Of a stretch of DNA of 64,000 nucleotides, positions 34,730 to 43,572 are shown in pieces. The position numbers were made by a program, and so were the translations under genes. How positions within the stretch are numbered: position 1 is the stretch's first letter; each line of letters opens with the position of its first letter. Source of the DNA: Azomonas macrocytogenes (lineage in GTDB: Bacteria > Pseudomonadota > Gammaproteobacteria > Pseudomonadales > Pseudomonadaceae); assembly GCF_014191985.1 (NCBI RefSeq), contig NZ_JACHXI010000012.1, forward strand, positions 1-64,000, in the 5' to 3' direction. Under the pieces are notes generated by a model. The model was not told the DNA's origin and ran no database searches. It worked only from the letters and a program-made list of their open reading frames with translations.

Positions 34730-34842
34730 AGGCAGCGTTAACACCTAATACCCTCTGCCCCGTCCCCAGACAAGCAGCCGGGAAAAACAACAGGCAACAG
34801 GTTTCCCAACTGAAATCTTGCACGCCAGTCCGGGCAACACGC

Positions 34843-35694
34843 TCAGTCAAATACGACCGTCTTGTTGTCATGCACCAACACGCGATCCTCCAAGTGATAG
34901 CGCAGGCCGCGGGAAAGCACCATTTTCTCCACATCCTTGCCCAGCCGCACCATGTCCTCGATACGATCACGATGGCTGACACGCACGACATCCTGCTCGA
35001 TGATGGGGCCGGCATCCAGCTCTTGGGTCACGTAATGGCAGGTCGCACCGATCAGCTTGACGCCACGCAGTGAAGCTTGATGATAAGGCTTGGCGCCGAC
35101 AAAAGACGGCAGGAAGCTGTGGTGGATATTGATGACCCGCTGAGCGAATTCCTGACAAAGTGTCGCAGGCAGAATCTGCATGTAACGGGCAAGGACTATC
35201 GCATCGGCCGACTGTTCGCGCACCAGCCGGGTTATGGCGGCAAAAGCTTCGCTCTTGCAGGCAGGCTCGACTGGTATATGGAAATAGGGAATACCATGCC
35301 ATTCCACCATGCTGCGCAGCTCGTCGTGGTTGGCGATGACGCAGGGAATATCGCATTCCAGCTCACCACTGTGCCAACGATGTAGAAGATCCGCCAGGCA
35401 ATGGGATTCGCGGCTGGCCATCAGGATTACTCGCTTGCGGCAGGCAGAATCGGTAATTCGCCACTCCATGGAAAATTCTTTCGCGATGGGCGTGAATGCC
35501 TGCCTGAACCCATCCAGATCGAAAGGTAGCGAGTCGGCGCGTATTTCATGACGCATGAAAAACCAGCCACTATGACTATCCGAATGATGACTGGCTTCAG
35601 TAATCCAGCCGTTATAAGTGGCCAGAAAGTTACTTACCTTGGCGACTATGCCAATACCGTCGGGGCAGGCAATTACCAGCCTGAAAGTTCGCAT
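34843..35694 (-). CDS. purU: Formyltetrahydrofolate deformylase PurU
   Basis: 283 residues. The N-terminal ACT domain (~1-85; RLVIACPDGIGIVAKVSNFL) precedes a formyltransferase-like catalytic domain with HHSFLPSFVGAKPYHQA and the catalytic Asp region near ITEQDVV-type residues (IIEQDVVRVSHRD). It hydrolyses 10-formyl-THF to formate and THF, balancing one-carbon pools. An upstream in-frame extension is present, but MRTFRLVIACPDG at 35694 is the family start. It is divergent from mvaT, as in P. aeruginosa. Confidence 0.94.
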   Translation of the reverse strand: MRTFRLVIACPDGIGIVAKVSNFLATYNGWITEASHHSDSHSGWFFMRHEIRADSLPFDLDGFRQAFTPIAKEFSMEWRITDSACRKRVILMASRESHCLADLLHRWHSGELECDIPCVIANHDELRSMVEWHGIPYFHIPVEPACKSEAFAAITRLVREQSADAIVLARYMQILPATLCQEFAQRVINIHHSFLPSFVGAKPYHQASLRGVKLIGATCHYVTQELDAGPIIEQDVVRVSHRDRIEDMVRLGKDVEKMVLSRGLRYHLEDRVLVHDNKTVVFD

Positions 35695-36048
35695 CGAGTA
35701 AAAACTCCGGAAAATACGGAAACCGTGGCATTCTAGCCCAGGCGCGCAGCATGGTGCGCACCTTCCTCTGTTTGCAAACAACCGCTTGCTAGAAACCGAT
35801 AATAAAACAATTTAAAGTACGCAAAATATCTGGCTGCAATTAGAGTACCCTCGGACGCGCGAACCTGCCTCAACTGTACTTTGCAACTTCTGTCGAAAAT
35901 AACTTCCACAGCCAAAACGACTGAAGCACATTGAATGAAGAATGCTTTTTTCGCACAAAATGGAATTTCAATCTCATTTACTTATCCATAATTACTGACT
36001 ATTATCGTTAACACGATAACTCATCCTTTTCCTCGCTCAGGTATGGCC
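35695..36048. other. AT-rich divergent region purU / mvaT
   Basis: 354 bp, markedly AT-rich toward mvaT, with no gene. A perfect 7-bp inverted repeat TTATCGT/ACGATAA at 36002-36019 lies 30 bp before the mvaT start and could be an operator. The AT-richness fits autoregulation by the H-NS-like MvaT, which is inferred. Confidence 0.45.
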
Positions 36049-36426
36049 ATGTCCCTGATTAGTGAATTTCGCGCAACAGAAGAAACCATCAAGGAACTTC
36101 AAGAGCGTCTTAAAACTCTTTCTCAAGATAGCAAACTGCAAAAGGAGCTCGATTTCGAAAAGAAACTTCTGGCACTAATGAATGATTACCAGAAGTCCTT
36201 GCCGGATATTACTGCTCTTCTGGACTCCGGTGCTCGTTCGACCAAGCAAAACCGTCCGGTCAAAGCAGTAACTCCAACCAAGCGTGTCAGGCGCATCAAG
36301 CAGTATAAAAACCCCCATACGGGTGAAACGATCGAAACCAAGGGCGGCAACCACAAGACACTCAAGGAATGGAAAAACAAGTGGGGAGCCGACACAGTGG
36401 AAGAATGGTCTTCCATTTTGGAGTGA
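36049..36426 (+). CDS. mvaT: H-NS family nucleoid-associated regulator MvaT
   Basis: 125 residues. The N-terminal oligomerisation coiled coil begins MSLISEFRATEETIKELQERL (~1-60), a linker follows, and the C-terminal AT-hook-like DNA-binding domain has KQYKNPHTGETIETKGGNHKTLKEWKNKWG. MvaT silences AT-rich, transferred DNA, and would be expected to bind the AT-rich island regions seen here. ATG 36049 matches the family start; another ATG lies two codons upstream. Confidence 0.95.
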   Translation: MSLISEFRATEETIKELQERLKTLSQDSKLQKELDFEKKLLALMNDYQKSLPDITALLDSGARSTKQNRPVKAVTPTKRVRRIKQYKNPHTGETIETKGGNHKTLKEWKNKWGADTVEEWSSILE

Positions 36427-36743
36427 CATGCCTGGCATCGGCTCTTCAGGCTCTGTTGGCGTTCGCTCGCAGACCACGCAGCAATGCCAGCAGACATCCA
36501 ATAGCCTGTTTGATTGATGAGTCAATGCCAGCACCCGAAGCTCCGCTACCTCCTGTTACCACTGCTCGCCATAGCCCTGCCATGACTCGTCGCAACGCCT
36601 GCTTTCGGAATTTCGGTCAGCCGAACTTGAATCAATCACACAGGCCACTAACCGGCATTCTGCCGAATAGGGTTTCGGTGCATCAGGTAAATAAACCTGA
36701 ACCGATGAAGGCGCCATCAAGAGCTGATACAAGTATTGAATAG
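36427..36743. other. Convergent intergenic region mvaT / sbcB
   Basis: 317 bp with no gene, RNA or clear terminator that I can support. Confidence 0.4.
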
Positions 36744-38177
36744 TCACGGTAAGGCGTAGCGCTCACGCAAACCCTGCACATATTCCAGCCACAAATGCAA
36801 TATTTCACTCTGTGACGGTGTCGCGTTTATCAATAACTGCCGGGCTTCCTTTTCAAAACAAGATAAAGTATTCGGCGCTCCACTATTTAGATCACTCAGA
36901 CGCTTCATACAAAACGATTGCCATTTCTGCCTTTCTTCCGCAGACAGACTTTCCGGAAAATTTCGCCCTCTGTAACGGAACAGCATTTCCCCCAGGCGGG
37001 AATCATCGAACGGCCATTCCCGAGTTCTCAGATCCTGCGCATTCGAATACCTGATTTGCTCACATAAGCGCCGATCCCGGTTATCAAGAAACCCGGCATA
37101 AAGTTGCTGCTCGGGATCGCATTGGAAATCCGCTTTTTCCTCCTGATAAACAAGCGCTATTTTAGGGCGCCACAAAGAATCCTTTTGGCGAATTTCCTCC
37201 GCTCGAGCCAGACATTCATTGCGATTTATTCTCAATCGAGAGATATCCTCCTTCCTTAATACTTTCAAGGGAGCAACTACCGGACACCGATTGATATGTA
37301 TCAACTTCAGAGGAACGGGTAATTCATCCGCCATCAATTCGTCTCGCCGCGTATATAAACGCTGCTTCAGATTTTCGGCATCCAGTTGCCAAAGCGGCGA
37401 AGGATCGGCACCCAGATCACAAACGACCAGGGCATTACGATTGGTCGGGTGCCAGGCCAGCGGTAATACGATGGACAAGTAGTGCCGCTCAGCCGAGAAG
37501 CGTCCAGAAACATGCACTAGCGGCTCCAGCAAGCATATCTGCTCCATGACTTGCGGCTTGCGACGCAAGGTATACAGATAGTCGTACAGCCTGGGCTGGC
37601 GTTCGCGAATCAGCCTGGCCAGCGCGATGGTGGCGCGTACATCGGACAACGCGTCGTGCGCTTGCAGATGATTCAATCCGTTGGCGGCTGTCAACCGTTC
37701 CAGCTTCAGCGTGACCCGCCCCTCTTCTTCCGGCCAATTCAGACCATCCGGGCGTAATGCATAGGCTGTACGAATCAGATCGATCAGATCCCAGCGGCTG
37801 TTGCCGCTTTGCCATTCCCGGGCATAAGGATCGTAGAAATTGCGATACAAGGCGTACCGGGTCACTTCATCGTCGAAACGAAGGTTGTTGTAGCCGGCAA
37901 CGCAGGTTTCCGGAAAAGACAGCTCATGATGTAGGCGGGCCATGAATTCGGCTTCGCCCAGGCCTTTTTCCTGCAATGTGGCAGGGCTTATGCCGGTAAT
38001 CAGACAGGCGCCAGGATGTGGCAGGATATCGTCGGGCAATCGGCAGTAGAGATTCAGCGGTTCGCCGATTTCCTCCAACTCCTCGTTGGTGCGAATACCT
38101 GCCACTTGAAGAGGGCGGTCTCGACTCGGAGAGATTCCAGTTGTCTCGAAGTCGTACCAGAAAATGCTTGCAGTCAC
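36744..38177 (-). CDS. sbcB: Exodeoxyribonuclease I (SbcB)
   Basis: 477 residues, the usual length. The DEDDh exonuclease domain (~1-200) starts FWYDFETTGISPSRD with the first acidic pair, has a second motif around GYNNLRFDDEVTRY, and the HDALSDVRAT motif. SH3-like and helical ExoI domains follow. It degrades single-stranded DNA 3' to 5' in repair and recombination and interacts with SSB. It lies next to mvaT as in P. aeruginosa. Confidence 0.96.
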   Translation of the reverse strand: MTASIFWYDFETTGISPSRDRPLQVAGIRTNEELEEIGEPLNLYCRLPDDILPHPGACLITGISPATLQEKGLGEAEFMARLHHELSFPETCVAGYNNLRFDDEVTRYALYRNFYDPYAREWQSGNSRWDLIDLIRTAYALRPDGLNWPEEEGRVTLKLERLTAANGLNHLQAHDALSDVRATIALARLIRERQPRLYDYLYTLRRKPQVMEQICLLEPLVHVSGRFSAERHYLSIVLPLAWHPTNRNALVVCDLGADPSPLWQLDAENLKQRLYTRRDELMADELPVPLKLIHINRCPVVAPLKVLRKEDISRLRINRNECLARAEEIRQKDSLWRPKIALVYQEEKADFQCDPEQQLYAGFLDNRDRRLCEQIRYSNAQDLRTREWPFDDSRLGEMLFRYRGRNFPESLSAEERQKWQSFCMKRLSDLNSGAPNTLSCFEKEARQLLINATPSQSEILHLWLEYVQGLRERYALP

Positions 38178-38330
38178 GGAAAACCTCCTTCGCTATCGAG
38201 CCATGAGTCTAACCGAGCGCCCAGGCTATCGGGCCGGAAGCGAACCACCTCGTCAAGATATAGATCATTGCTCCAGCCCGGCCAGACGCCTAGCATCGAC
38301 CAGCACCACGCCAATGGATGAGCCAGAACC

Positions 38331-39023
38331 TTGCTTTCCCCTCAACTGGATAATCGCCACGCTGTGGAAACGCCTGAAGGCATCGAACTGCTGCTTACTC
38401 CGGCCGGCCTGCTTCCCCGAGCACTCGCGTTTGCCGTGGATCTGGGAATTCGCGGTGCCATCCTGGGCCTGCTGATCCTTGTACCGGGATTGCTGGATCG
38501 ATTCGGGCTCGGTCTGGCGATGATTCTCGTGTTCATGTTGCAGTGGTTGTACATGGTGTTATTCGAGGTCTTGAATCAGGGGCGGACACCCGGTAAGCAA
38601 TGGCTGGGGTTGCAGGTAATTCAGGATGATGGCTCGCCGGTTGGCTGGGCCTCGTCTTTGACTCGCAACCTGTTGCGCATGGTTGATCTGCTTCCCTTCG
38701 GCTATTTTTTCGGTGTCCTCAGCTGTCTTTGGCATCCATCTTTCAAACGGCTCGGCGATCTGGCCGCCGGAACCCTGGTGATTCACCAAGGCAGGCCGAT
38801 CAAACGCGCGGCCCCGACGCAGCTCATTGCCCAGGCTCCGCTGTTCGTACTTCTCCAGGAAGAAAAACTTGCCCTGCTCGACTTTGCCGAGCGGTATGCC
38901 GATTTTTCCCAGGAGCGCCGCCGAGAACTGGCCGGGATTCTCGCGGCCTCGTTGCGCACTACGCCAGACAAGGCCGAGCAGCAACTCCTGGCCATCGCCC
39001 ACGGCCTTTTGGGGCGCGCATGA
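38331..39023 (+). CDS. RDD family membrane protein
   Basis: 230 residues starting at TTG 38331. An RDD-like core (~25-155) has three hydrophobic segments, with PRALAFAVDLGIR at the RDD position, the NQGRTPGKQWLGLQV signature, and SFKRLGDLAAGTLVI. A ~75-residue cytoplasmic C-terminal helix bundle follows. It is the first gene of a six-gene run in which neighbouring genes overlap, mostly by 4 bp. Function unknown; RDD proteins are often transporter-like or membrane-complex partners. Confidence 0.85.
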   Translation: MLSPQLDNRHAVETPEGIELLLTPAGLLPRALAFAVDLGIRGAILGLLILVPGLLDRFGLGLAMILVFMLQWLYMVLFEVLNQGRTPGKQWLGLQVIQDDGSPVGWASSLTRNLLRMVDLLPFGYFFGVLSCLWHPSFKRLGDLAAGTLVIHQGRPIKRAAPTQLIAQAPLFVLLQEEKLALLDFAERYADFSQERRRELAGILAASLRTTPDKAEQQLLAIAHGLLGRA

Positions 39024-40000
39024 AACAGCAGCAATTCGAGGATCATCATCAGCAGCAATGGCAGATCTTCGCTGACGATCTGCAGGCGCTGGAACAGGGC
39101 CGGCCTGACGAAGCACGCATCATGGCCTTTCCTGCTGCATACCGGCGCATCTGTCAGCATCTGGCGTTGGCGCGGACACGCGGCTACAGCCGTGCGCTGA
39201 TCGAACAATTGCAGTATCTGGCGATGAATGGCCATCGTCAGCTCTACCGCCAGCGCAGCCCATTGCCGGTGAAAATCCTGCTATTTCTGTCCGTTGGCCT
39301 GCCACAGTTGATCCGCGCCGAATACCGCGTCGTACTGACGGCAGGCCTGCTGTTCTATGGCAGCCTGCTCGGCATGTTGCTGTTGGTGCAGGTGCAACCG
39401 GATCTGGTCTACAGCATGCTGAGCCCCACGCAGGTGGCGCAGTTGGAAACGATGTATGACCCAGACAGCAGCCGGCTCGGCCGCTTCGGAGAACGAACGG
39501 CGGTAACCGACTGGATGATGTTCGGCTACTACATCATGAACAATATCAGCATTGCCTTTCAGACCTTTGCCGCCGGCCTGCTCTTCGGACTCGGCAGCCT
39601 TTTCTTCCTGATCTACAACGGCCTGACCATCGGTAGCATGGCTGGCCACCTGGGCAATATCGGTTACCAGCAGCCATTCTGGTCATTCGTGATCGGCCAC
39701 AGTGCCTTCGAGCTGACCGCCATTGTCCTTTCCGGAGCTGCCGGCCTGAAGTTGGGCTGGGCCCTGATCGCACCTGGTCGCCGGCGACGCAGCGCAGCCT
39801 TGCGTCTGGCGGCAAGCCAGGGCGTACGCTTGGTGACCGGCGCGCTGCTATTACTGCTGATCGCCGCGTTCATCGAAGCCTACTGGTCATCCATGACCTT
39901 CACCGCGCCAATAATCAAATATCTAGTCGGTTGCCTGCTTTGGCTGTTGGTAGGGATTTATCTGTTGCGCGCAGGCAAAGATGTTCATGCTGCGGCCTGA
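39020..40000 (+). CDS. Stage II sporulation protein M (SpoIIM)-like membrane protein
   Basis: 326 residues from the ATG at 39020, which overlaps the previous stop as ATGA. The first ~95 residues are soluble and helical. Five to six membrane segments follow from ~97, including FAAGLLFGLGSLFFLIYNGLTIG and HSAFELTAIVLSGAAGLKLGW, the conserved SpoIIM/DUF95 core with its HxxxE-type motif. Outside spore-formers such proteins occur in MoxR clusters; the role is unknown. A longer frame opening upstream within the RDD gene is not the real start. Confidence 0.85.
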   Translation: MKQQQFEDHHQQQWQIFADDLQALEQGRPDEARIMAFPAAYRRICQHLALARTRGYSRALIEQLQYLAMNGHRQLYRQRSPLPVKILLFLSVGLPQLIRAEYRVVLTAGLLFYGSLLGMLLLVQVQPDLVYSMLSPTQVAQLETMYDPDSSRLGRFGERTAVTDWMMFGYYIMNNISIAFQTFAAGLLFGLGSLFFLIYNGLTIGSMAGHLGNIGYQQPFWSFVIGHSAFELTAIVLSGAAGLKLGWALIAPGRRRRSAALRLAASQGVRLVTGALLLLLIAAFIEAYWSSMTFTAPIIKYLVGCLLWLLVGIYLLRAGKDVHAAA

Positions 40001-41480
40001 AATCGAGCCGCGCCCCCGCAGTGCCTGGGAAGCACTGGATCTTGGCGTTCTGCTCGCACGTCGTCACGCCGCGCTGCTGATGGGCACTTGGACGATAGTC
40101 AGCCTGCCGCTTTTCGTCATGCTGACGGCCTTGTTCTGGCGACAACCGACGGCGGCCATCCTCCTGTTCTGGTGGCTGAAACCCCTGCTCGAACGACTGC
40201 CGTTGTATATCCTGTCGCGTACCTTGCTCGGCGAAACGCCGACGCCTGGACAAAGCCTGAAAGCCTTGCCCGGCCAATTACGCAAGCAGTGGTTCGCCGC
40301 CCTGACCTCCCGTCGCCTGAACGCAAGACGCAGTTTCGAGCTGCCGGTCACCCAACTCGAAGGGCTTGGCGGCCGGGAACGCAAACGGCGCCTGGCTATC
40401 CTGAACCGCCAGGATGGTCGCAAAGCCTTCTGGCTGACGCTTGCCGGCATGCACCTGGAAGCCATGCTGTGGATGGGACTGCTCACATTGCTCTATGTGC
40501 TGCTACCTCAACCGCTGGTCGATACCCTGAACTGGCAGGGATTGCTCGAACAGAACGACAGCAACTGGCTATGGATGGAACACCTGAGCAATCTTTGCTA
40601 TGCCCTGGTGCTGATCGTCTGGGAACCGATCTACGTAGCCTGCGGCTTCAGCCTCTATCTCAACCAGCGGACAAACCTGGAAGGCTGGGATATCGAATGG
40701 GTCTTTCGACGCTTGGCCCAGCGTTTGTCCGGTGCAAGCGGCATGCTGCTTGCCGTTGCCTTGTTGACTACAACCGTAGCGAACACCGCCAAGGCCGCCG
40801 AACCGAATGTTCACCCTCCGGTTTACGCACAGTCCCTGACACCTGGCCAGGCCAAAGAACAGATCCGGGAGTTGCTGACACGTCCCCCTTTCCAGAATCG
40901 CGAGACGGTTACCCGCTGGCGCTTCACCGACCAATCAGACAGCCAGAAAGACGTGCCGGATCGTGCCGATCTGGCCAAGCCGAGCGAGTGGCAAAACAGC
41001 CTCGAATATTTCGCGCAGCTGTTGGAAATAGGGCTCAGGAGCGCACTTATCATCCTCAGCACTGCCTTGCTCTGGTATCAGCGCGGTTGGCTGCGCAACG
41101 TTACTGCTAACCGCCGCCAACCCACCGAGCCCAGACCGGATCCGAACATACGCTACGACCAGATCGCGTTACCCGCCCCACTACCGGACGATATCGCCCA
41201 GGCAGCTGAACGGCTCTGGAACGAGCAGCCGCGCCAAGCCCTTGGCCTGCTGTATCGCGGCATGCTCGAACGGATTGGATTACCGTTCAAGGCTGCCCAT
41301 ACCGAAGCAGAAATCCTGCAGCACATAGCAACCCTGCAGCGACCGGAATTGCAGCGCTTTGCCGAAACCCTGATCGAGCATTGGCAAGCCCTCGCCTACG
41401 GGCATCGAGCGCTACCTGCCATGCTGGGAACACGGCTTTGCCAGGATTTCCGCGCACTGTTTCCGGATCAGTCCTCATGA
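39981..41480 (+). CDS. DUF4129 domain membrane protein
   Basis: 499 residues; the start overlaps the SpoIIM gene by 20 bp (ATG 39981, or 39987 two codons later). Several membrane segments lie in the first ~290 residues, followed by a soluble region and a single hydrophobic segment at ~345-362. A C-terminal DUF4129 domain (~400-499) has the typical RLWNEQPRQALGLLYRGML segment. DUF4129 occurs beside MoxR ATPases and transglutaminase-like proteins; no biochemical role is known. Confidence 0.8.
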   Translation: MFMLRPEIEPRPRSAWEALDLGVLLARRHAALLMGTWTIVSLPLFVMLTALFWRQPTAAILLFWWLKPLLERLPLYILSRTLLGETPTPGQSLKALPGQLRKQWFAALTSRRLNARRSFELPVTQLEGLGGRERKRRLAILNRQDGRKAFWLTLAGMHLEAMLWMGLLTLLYVLLPQPLVDTLNWQGLLEQNDSNWLWMEHLSNLCYALVLIVWEPIYVACGFSLYLNQRTNLEGWDIEWVFRRLAQRLSGASGMLLAVALLTTTVANTAKAAEPNVHPPVYAQSLTPGQAKEQIRELLTRPPFQNRETVTRWRFTDQSDSQKDVPDRADLAKPSEWQNSLEYFAQLLEIGLRSALIILSTALLWYQRGWLRNVTANRRQPTEPRPDPNIRYDQIALPAPLPDDIAQAAERLWNEQPRQALGLLYRGMLERIGLPFKAAHTEAEILQHIATLQRPELQRFAETLIEHWQALAYGHRALPAMLGTRLCQDFRALFPDQSS

Positions 41481-42610
41481 AACGCCGGCCGATTCTGCTT
41501 GGCGGCCTGGGTTGCCTGCTACTGGTCGTTGCAGCGTTCTTGCTGAAGAACCCTCTGCAACCCTACGAGGAAAGCATCGACCATGGTCCTGCGCCCGCAG
41601 TTCGTGCCAACCCTTATCTGGCCGCAGAGCTGTTTTTACGAGAGCACGGGCTTGATCTCAGGCGCGACCGTGACTTGCCGGATCTGGATACCCTGCCCGC
41701 GCCTGGGCATAGTCTGCTTCTGCTGGGCGAGCGCAGCCAGATGACGCCCCCCCAGGCAAAACACCTGCTGGACTGGACCGCTCGCGGCGGACACCTGCTC
41801 TTCGTCGCCGAGCGCCTATGGGACGAAGAAAATGCCAACAGCGGCGATCTGCTGCTGGATGCATTACATCTCCAGCAGTTCGAAAGCGACTCGCCACAGC
41901 GCGCAAAGCTGACCTACTTCCATACGCAAAACAGTGGCAAACCAGCCCGGCTGGCCTTCAATTCCGCTTACCATCTCTATGATCCCGAGCACAGAGCGCA
42001 TGCCTGGGCCAATAGCGATACCGCCACGCATCTGCTGCAACTGCATTACGGCCAGGGACAGATCACCGTCCTCACCGACGCGTGGATCTGGCAGAACCAG
42101 CGGATTGGCCAATACGACCATGCCTGGCTGCTTTGGTATCTGACTCGCGACACCAAGGTTGTGCTAATCGAACGTAATCGCCAGCCGGGAATGGCCACGC
42201 TATTGCTGGAATATTTTCCGCACGCCTTGAGCGCTGCCCTGCTTCTGCTGATCCTGATTGTATGGCGCAGCAGCCGGCGTCAAGGACCGTTGCTGGCCCC
42301 TGCCGATCCCGCTCGCCGGCAATTACGCGAACACTTGGTGGCTTCGGCCGGCTTCCTGCTGCGCCATGCCGGTAAACGGCGTTTACTGCACGATTTGCAA
42401 GAGCGTATCCGTCGCCGGGCTCGTCTGCGCCAGCCTGGGTTCGAGCGCTTGGCACAGGCCGAACAACTCGAAGCACTGGCTCGCCTCAGCAGTCTGCCAG
42501 TTGCCACCGTGACCGCCGCCATGTACTTGCCTGCCCAACGCCGGCGTATCGGTACGAGCGCTTTCATTCGCCAGGTCGCCGACCTGCAAAACCTCGGGAA
42601 TTCCCTATGA
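41477..42610 (+). CDS. DUF4350 domain protein
   Basis: 377 residues from ATG 41477 (ATGA overlap with the previous stop). An N-terminal membrane segment (~6-23) anchors a periplasmic GATase-like DUF4350 domain (~40-240). It includes GHSLLLLGERSQMTPPQAKHLLDWTARGGHLLFV. A second membrane segment (~253-270) leads to a ~100-residue cytoplasmic tail. DUF4350 proteins accompany MoxR/DUF58 genes in many bacteria; function unknown. Confidence 0.8.
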   Translation: MKRRPILLGGLGCLLLVVAAFLLKNPLQPYEESIDHGPAPAVRANPYLAAELFLREHGLDLRRDRDLPDLDTLPAPGHSLLLLGERSQMTPPQAKHLLDWTARGGHLLFVAERLWDEENANSGDLLLDALHLQQFESDSPQRAKLTYFHTQNSGKPARLAFNSAYHLYDPEHRAHAWANSDTATHLLQLHYGQGQITVLTDAWIWQNQRIGQYDHAWLLWYLTRDTKVVLIERNRQPGMATLLLEYFPHALSAALLLLILIVWRSSRRQGPLLAPADPARRQLREHLVASAGFLLRHAGKRRLLHDLQERIRRRARLRQPGFERLAQAEQLEALARLSSLPVATVTAAMYLPAQRRRIGTSAFIRQVADLQNLGNSL

Positions 42611-43572
42611 ACGAACACGACAGCATGCCCTGCCGGGTGCTCGGTGAACTGCGCCAGGAACTGCAAAAAGCGGTAATCGGCCAACAGATCGTTATCGATG
42701 GTGTGTTGATCGCACTGATCGCCGGCGGCCACGTCTTGATCGAAGGCGTACCTGGGCTCGGCAAAACCCTGCTGGTCCGTGCCTTGGCCCGTTGCTTCGG
42801 AGGCGACTTCTCACGCATCCAGTTCACTCCCGATCTGATGCCGAGCGATGTCACCGGTCATGCGGTTTTCGAGCCGCAGAGCGCACAATTCAGCCTGCGC
42901 CGCGGCCCGGTATTCACCCATCTGTTATTGGCCGATGAAATCAACCGGGCCCCGGCCAAGACCCAGGCGGCGCTACTGGAGGTCATGCAGGAGCGTCAGG
43001 TGACGCTGGAAGGAGAAACGTTGCCGGTACCCCAGCCGTTCCTGGTCATGGCTACGCAAAATCCCATCGAACAAGAAGGCACTTACTCGCTTCCGGAAGC
43101 TGAACTGGACCGTTTCATGTTCATGCTGCGCATGGACTATCCACAGGCGGAAGAAGAAGTCGCGCTGGTTCGCAAAGTGACCCGCTCATCCCGCGCCGAT
43201 ATGCTCGAAGTCACCGACTTGCGCCAGTTACTGCAACCGCAGGACATGCTGGCTCTGCAGAAGATTGCCAGCGAAATGCCACTGGATGATCAGGTACTCG
43301 ACTACGCGGTACGTTTGGTGCGTGCCACCCGCGAATGGCCGGGATTGCTGCTGGGTGCCGGGCCACGCGCATCCATAGCCCTGGTCAGCGGTGGACGCGC
43401 GCACGCACTGCTACGCGGTGGCGATTATGTGCTGCCGGACGACATCAAGGCTTGTGCTCCAGCAGTACTGCGCCACCGCATACGGTTGTCTGCCAAGCTG
43501 GAAATCGAAGGGCTGGACGTGGAAGCCGTATTGGGCCAACTGCTCGACCAGGTACCGGCACCGCGCCAATGA
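42607..43572 (+). CDS. MoxR family AAA+ ATPase
   Basis: 321 residues. Walker A GVPGLGKT is at 47-54, Walker B LLADEINRAPAKTQAALLEVMQE, and sensor 1 ATQNPIEQEGTYSLPEAELDRF. The C-terminal AAA lid is also visible. MoxR proteins are chaperone-like ATPases that mature or remodel partner proteins, often metal-binding VWA proteins. Here the partner is likely the adjacent DUF58 protein. ATGA overlaps on both sides indicate translational coupling. Confidence 0.93.
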   Translation: MNEHDSMPCRVLGELRQELQKAVIGQQIVIDGVLIALIAGGHVLIEGVPGLGKTLLVRALARCFGGDFSRIQFTPDLMPSDVTGHAVFEPQSAQFSLRRGPVFTHLLLADEINRAPAKTQAALLEVMQERQVTLEGETLPVPQPFLVMATQNPIEQEGTYSLPEAELDRFMFMLRMDYPQAEEEVALVRKVTRSSRADMLEVTDLRQLLQPQDMLALQKIASEMPLDDQVLDYAVRLVRATREWPGLLLGAGPRASIALVSGGRAHALLRGGDYVLPDDIKACAPAVLRHRIRLSAKLEIEGLDVEAVLGQLLDQVPAPRQ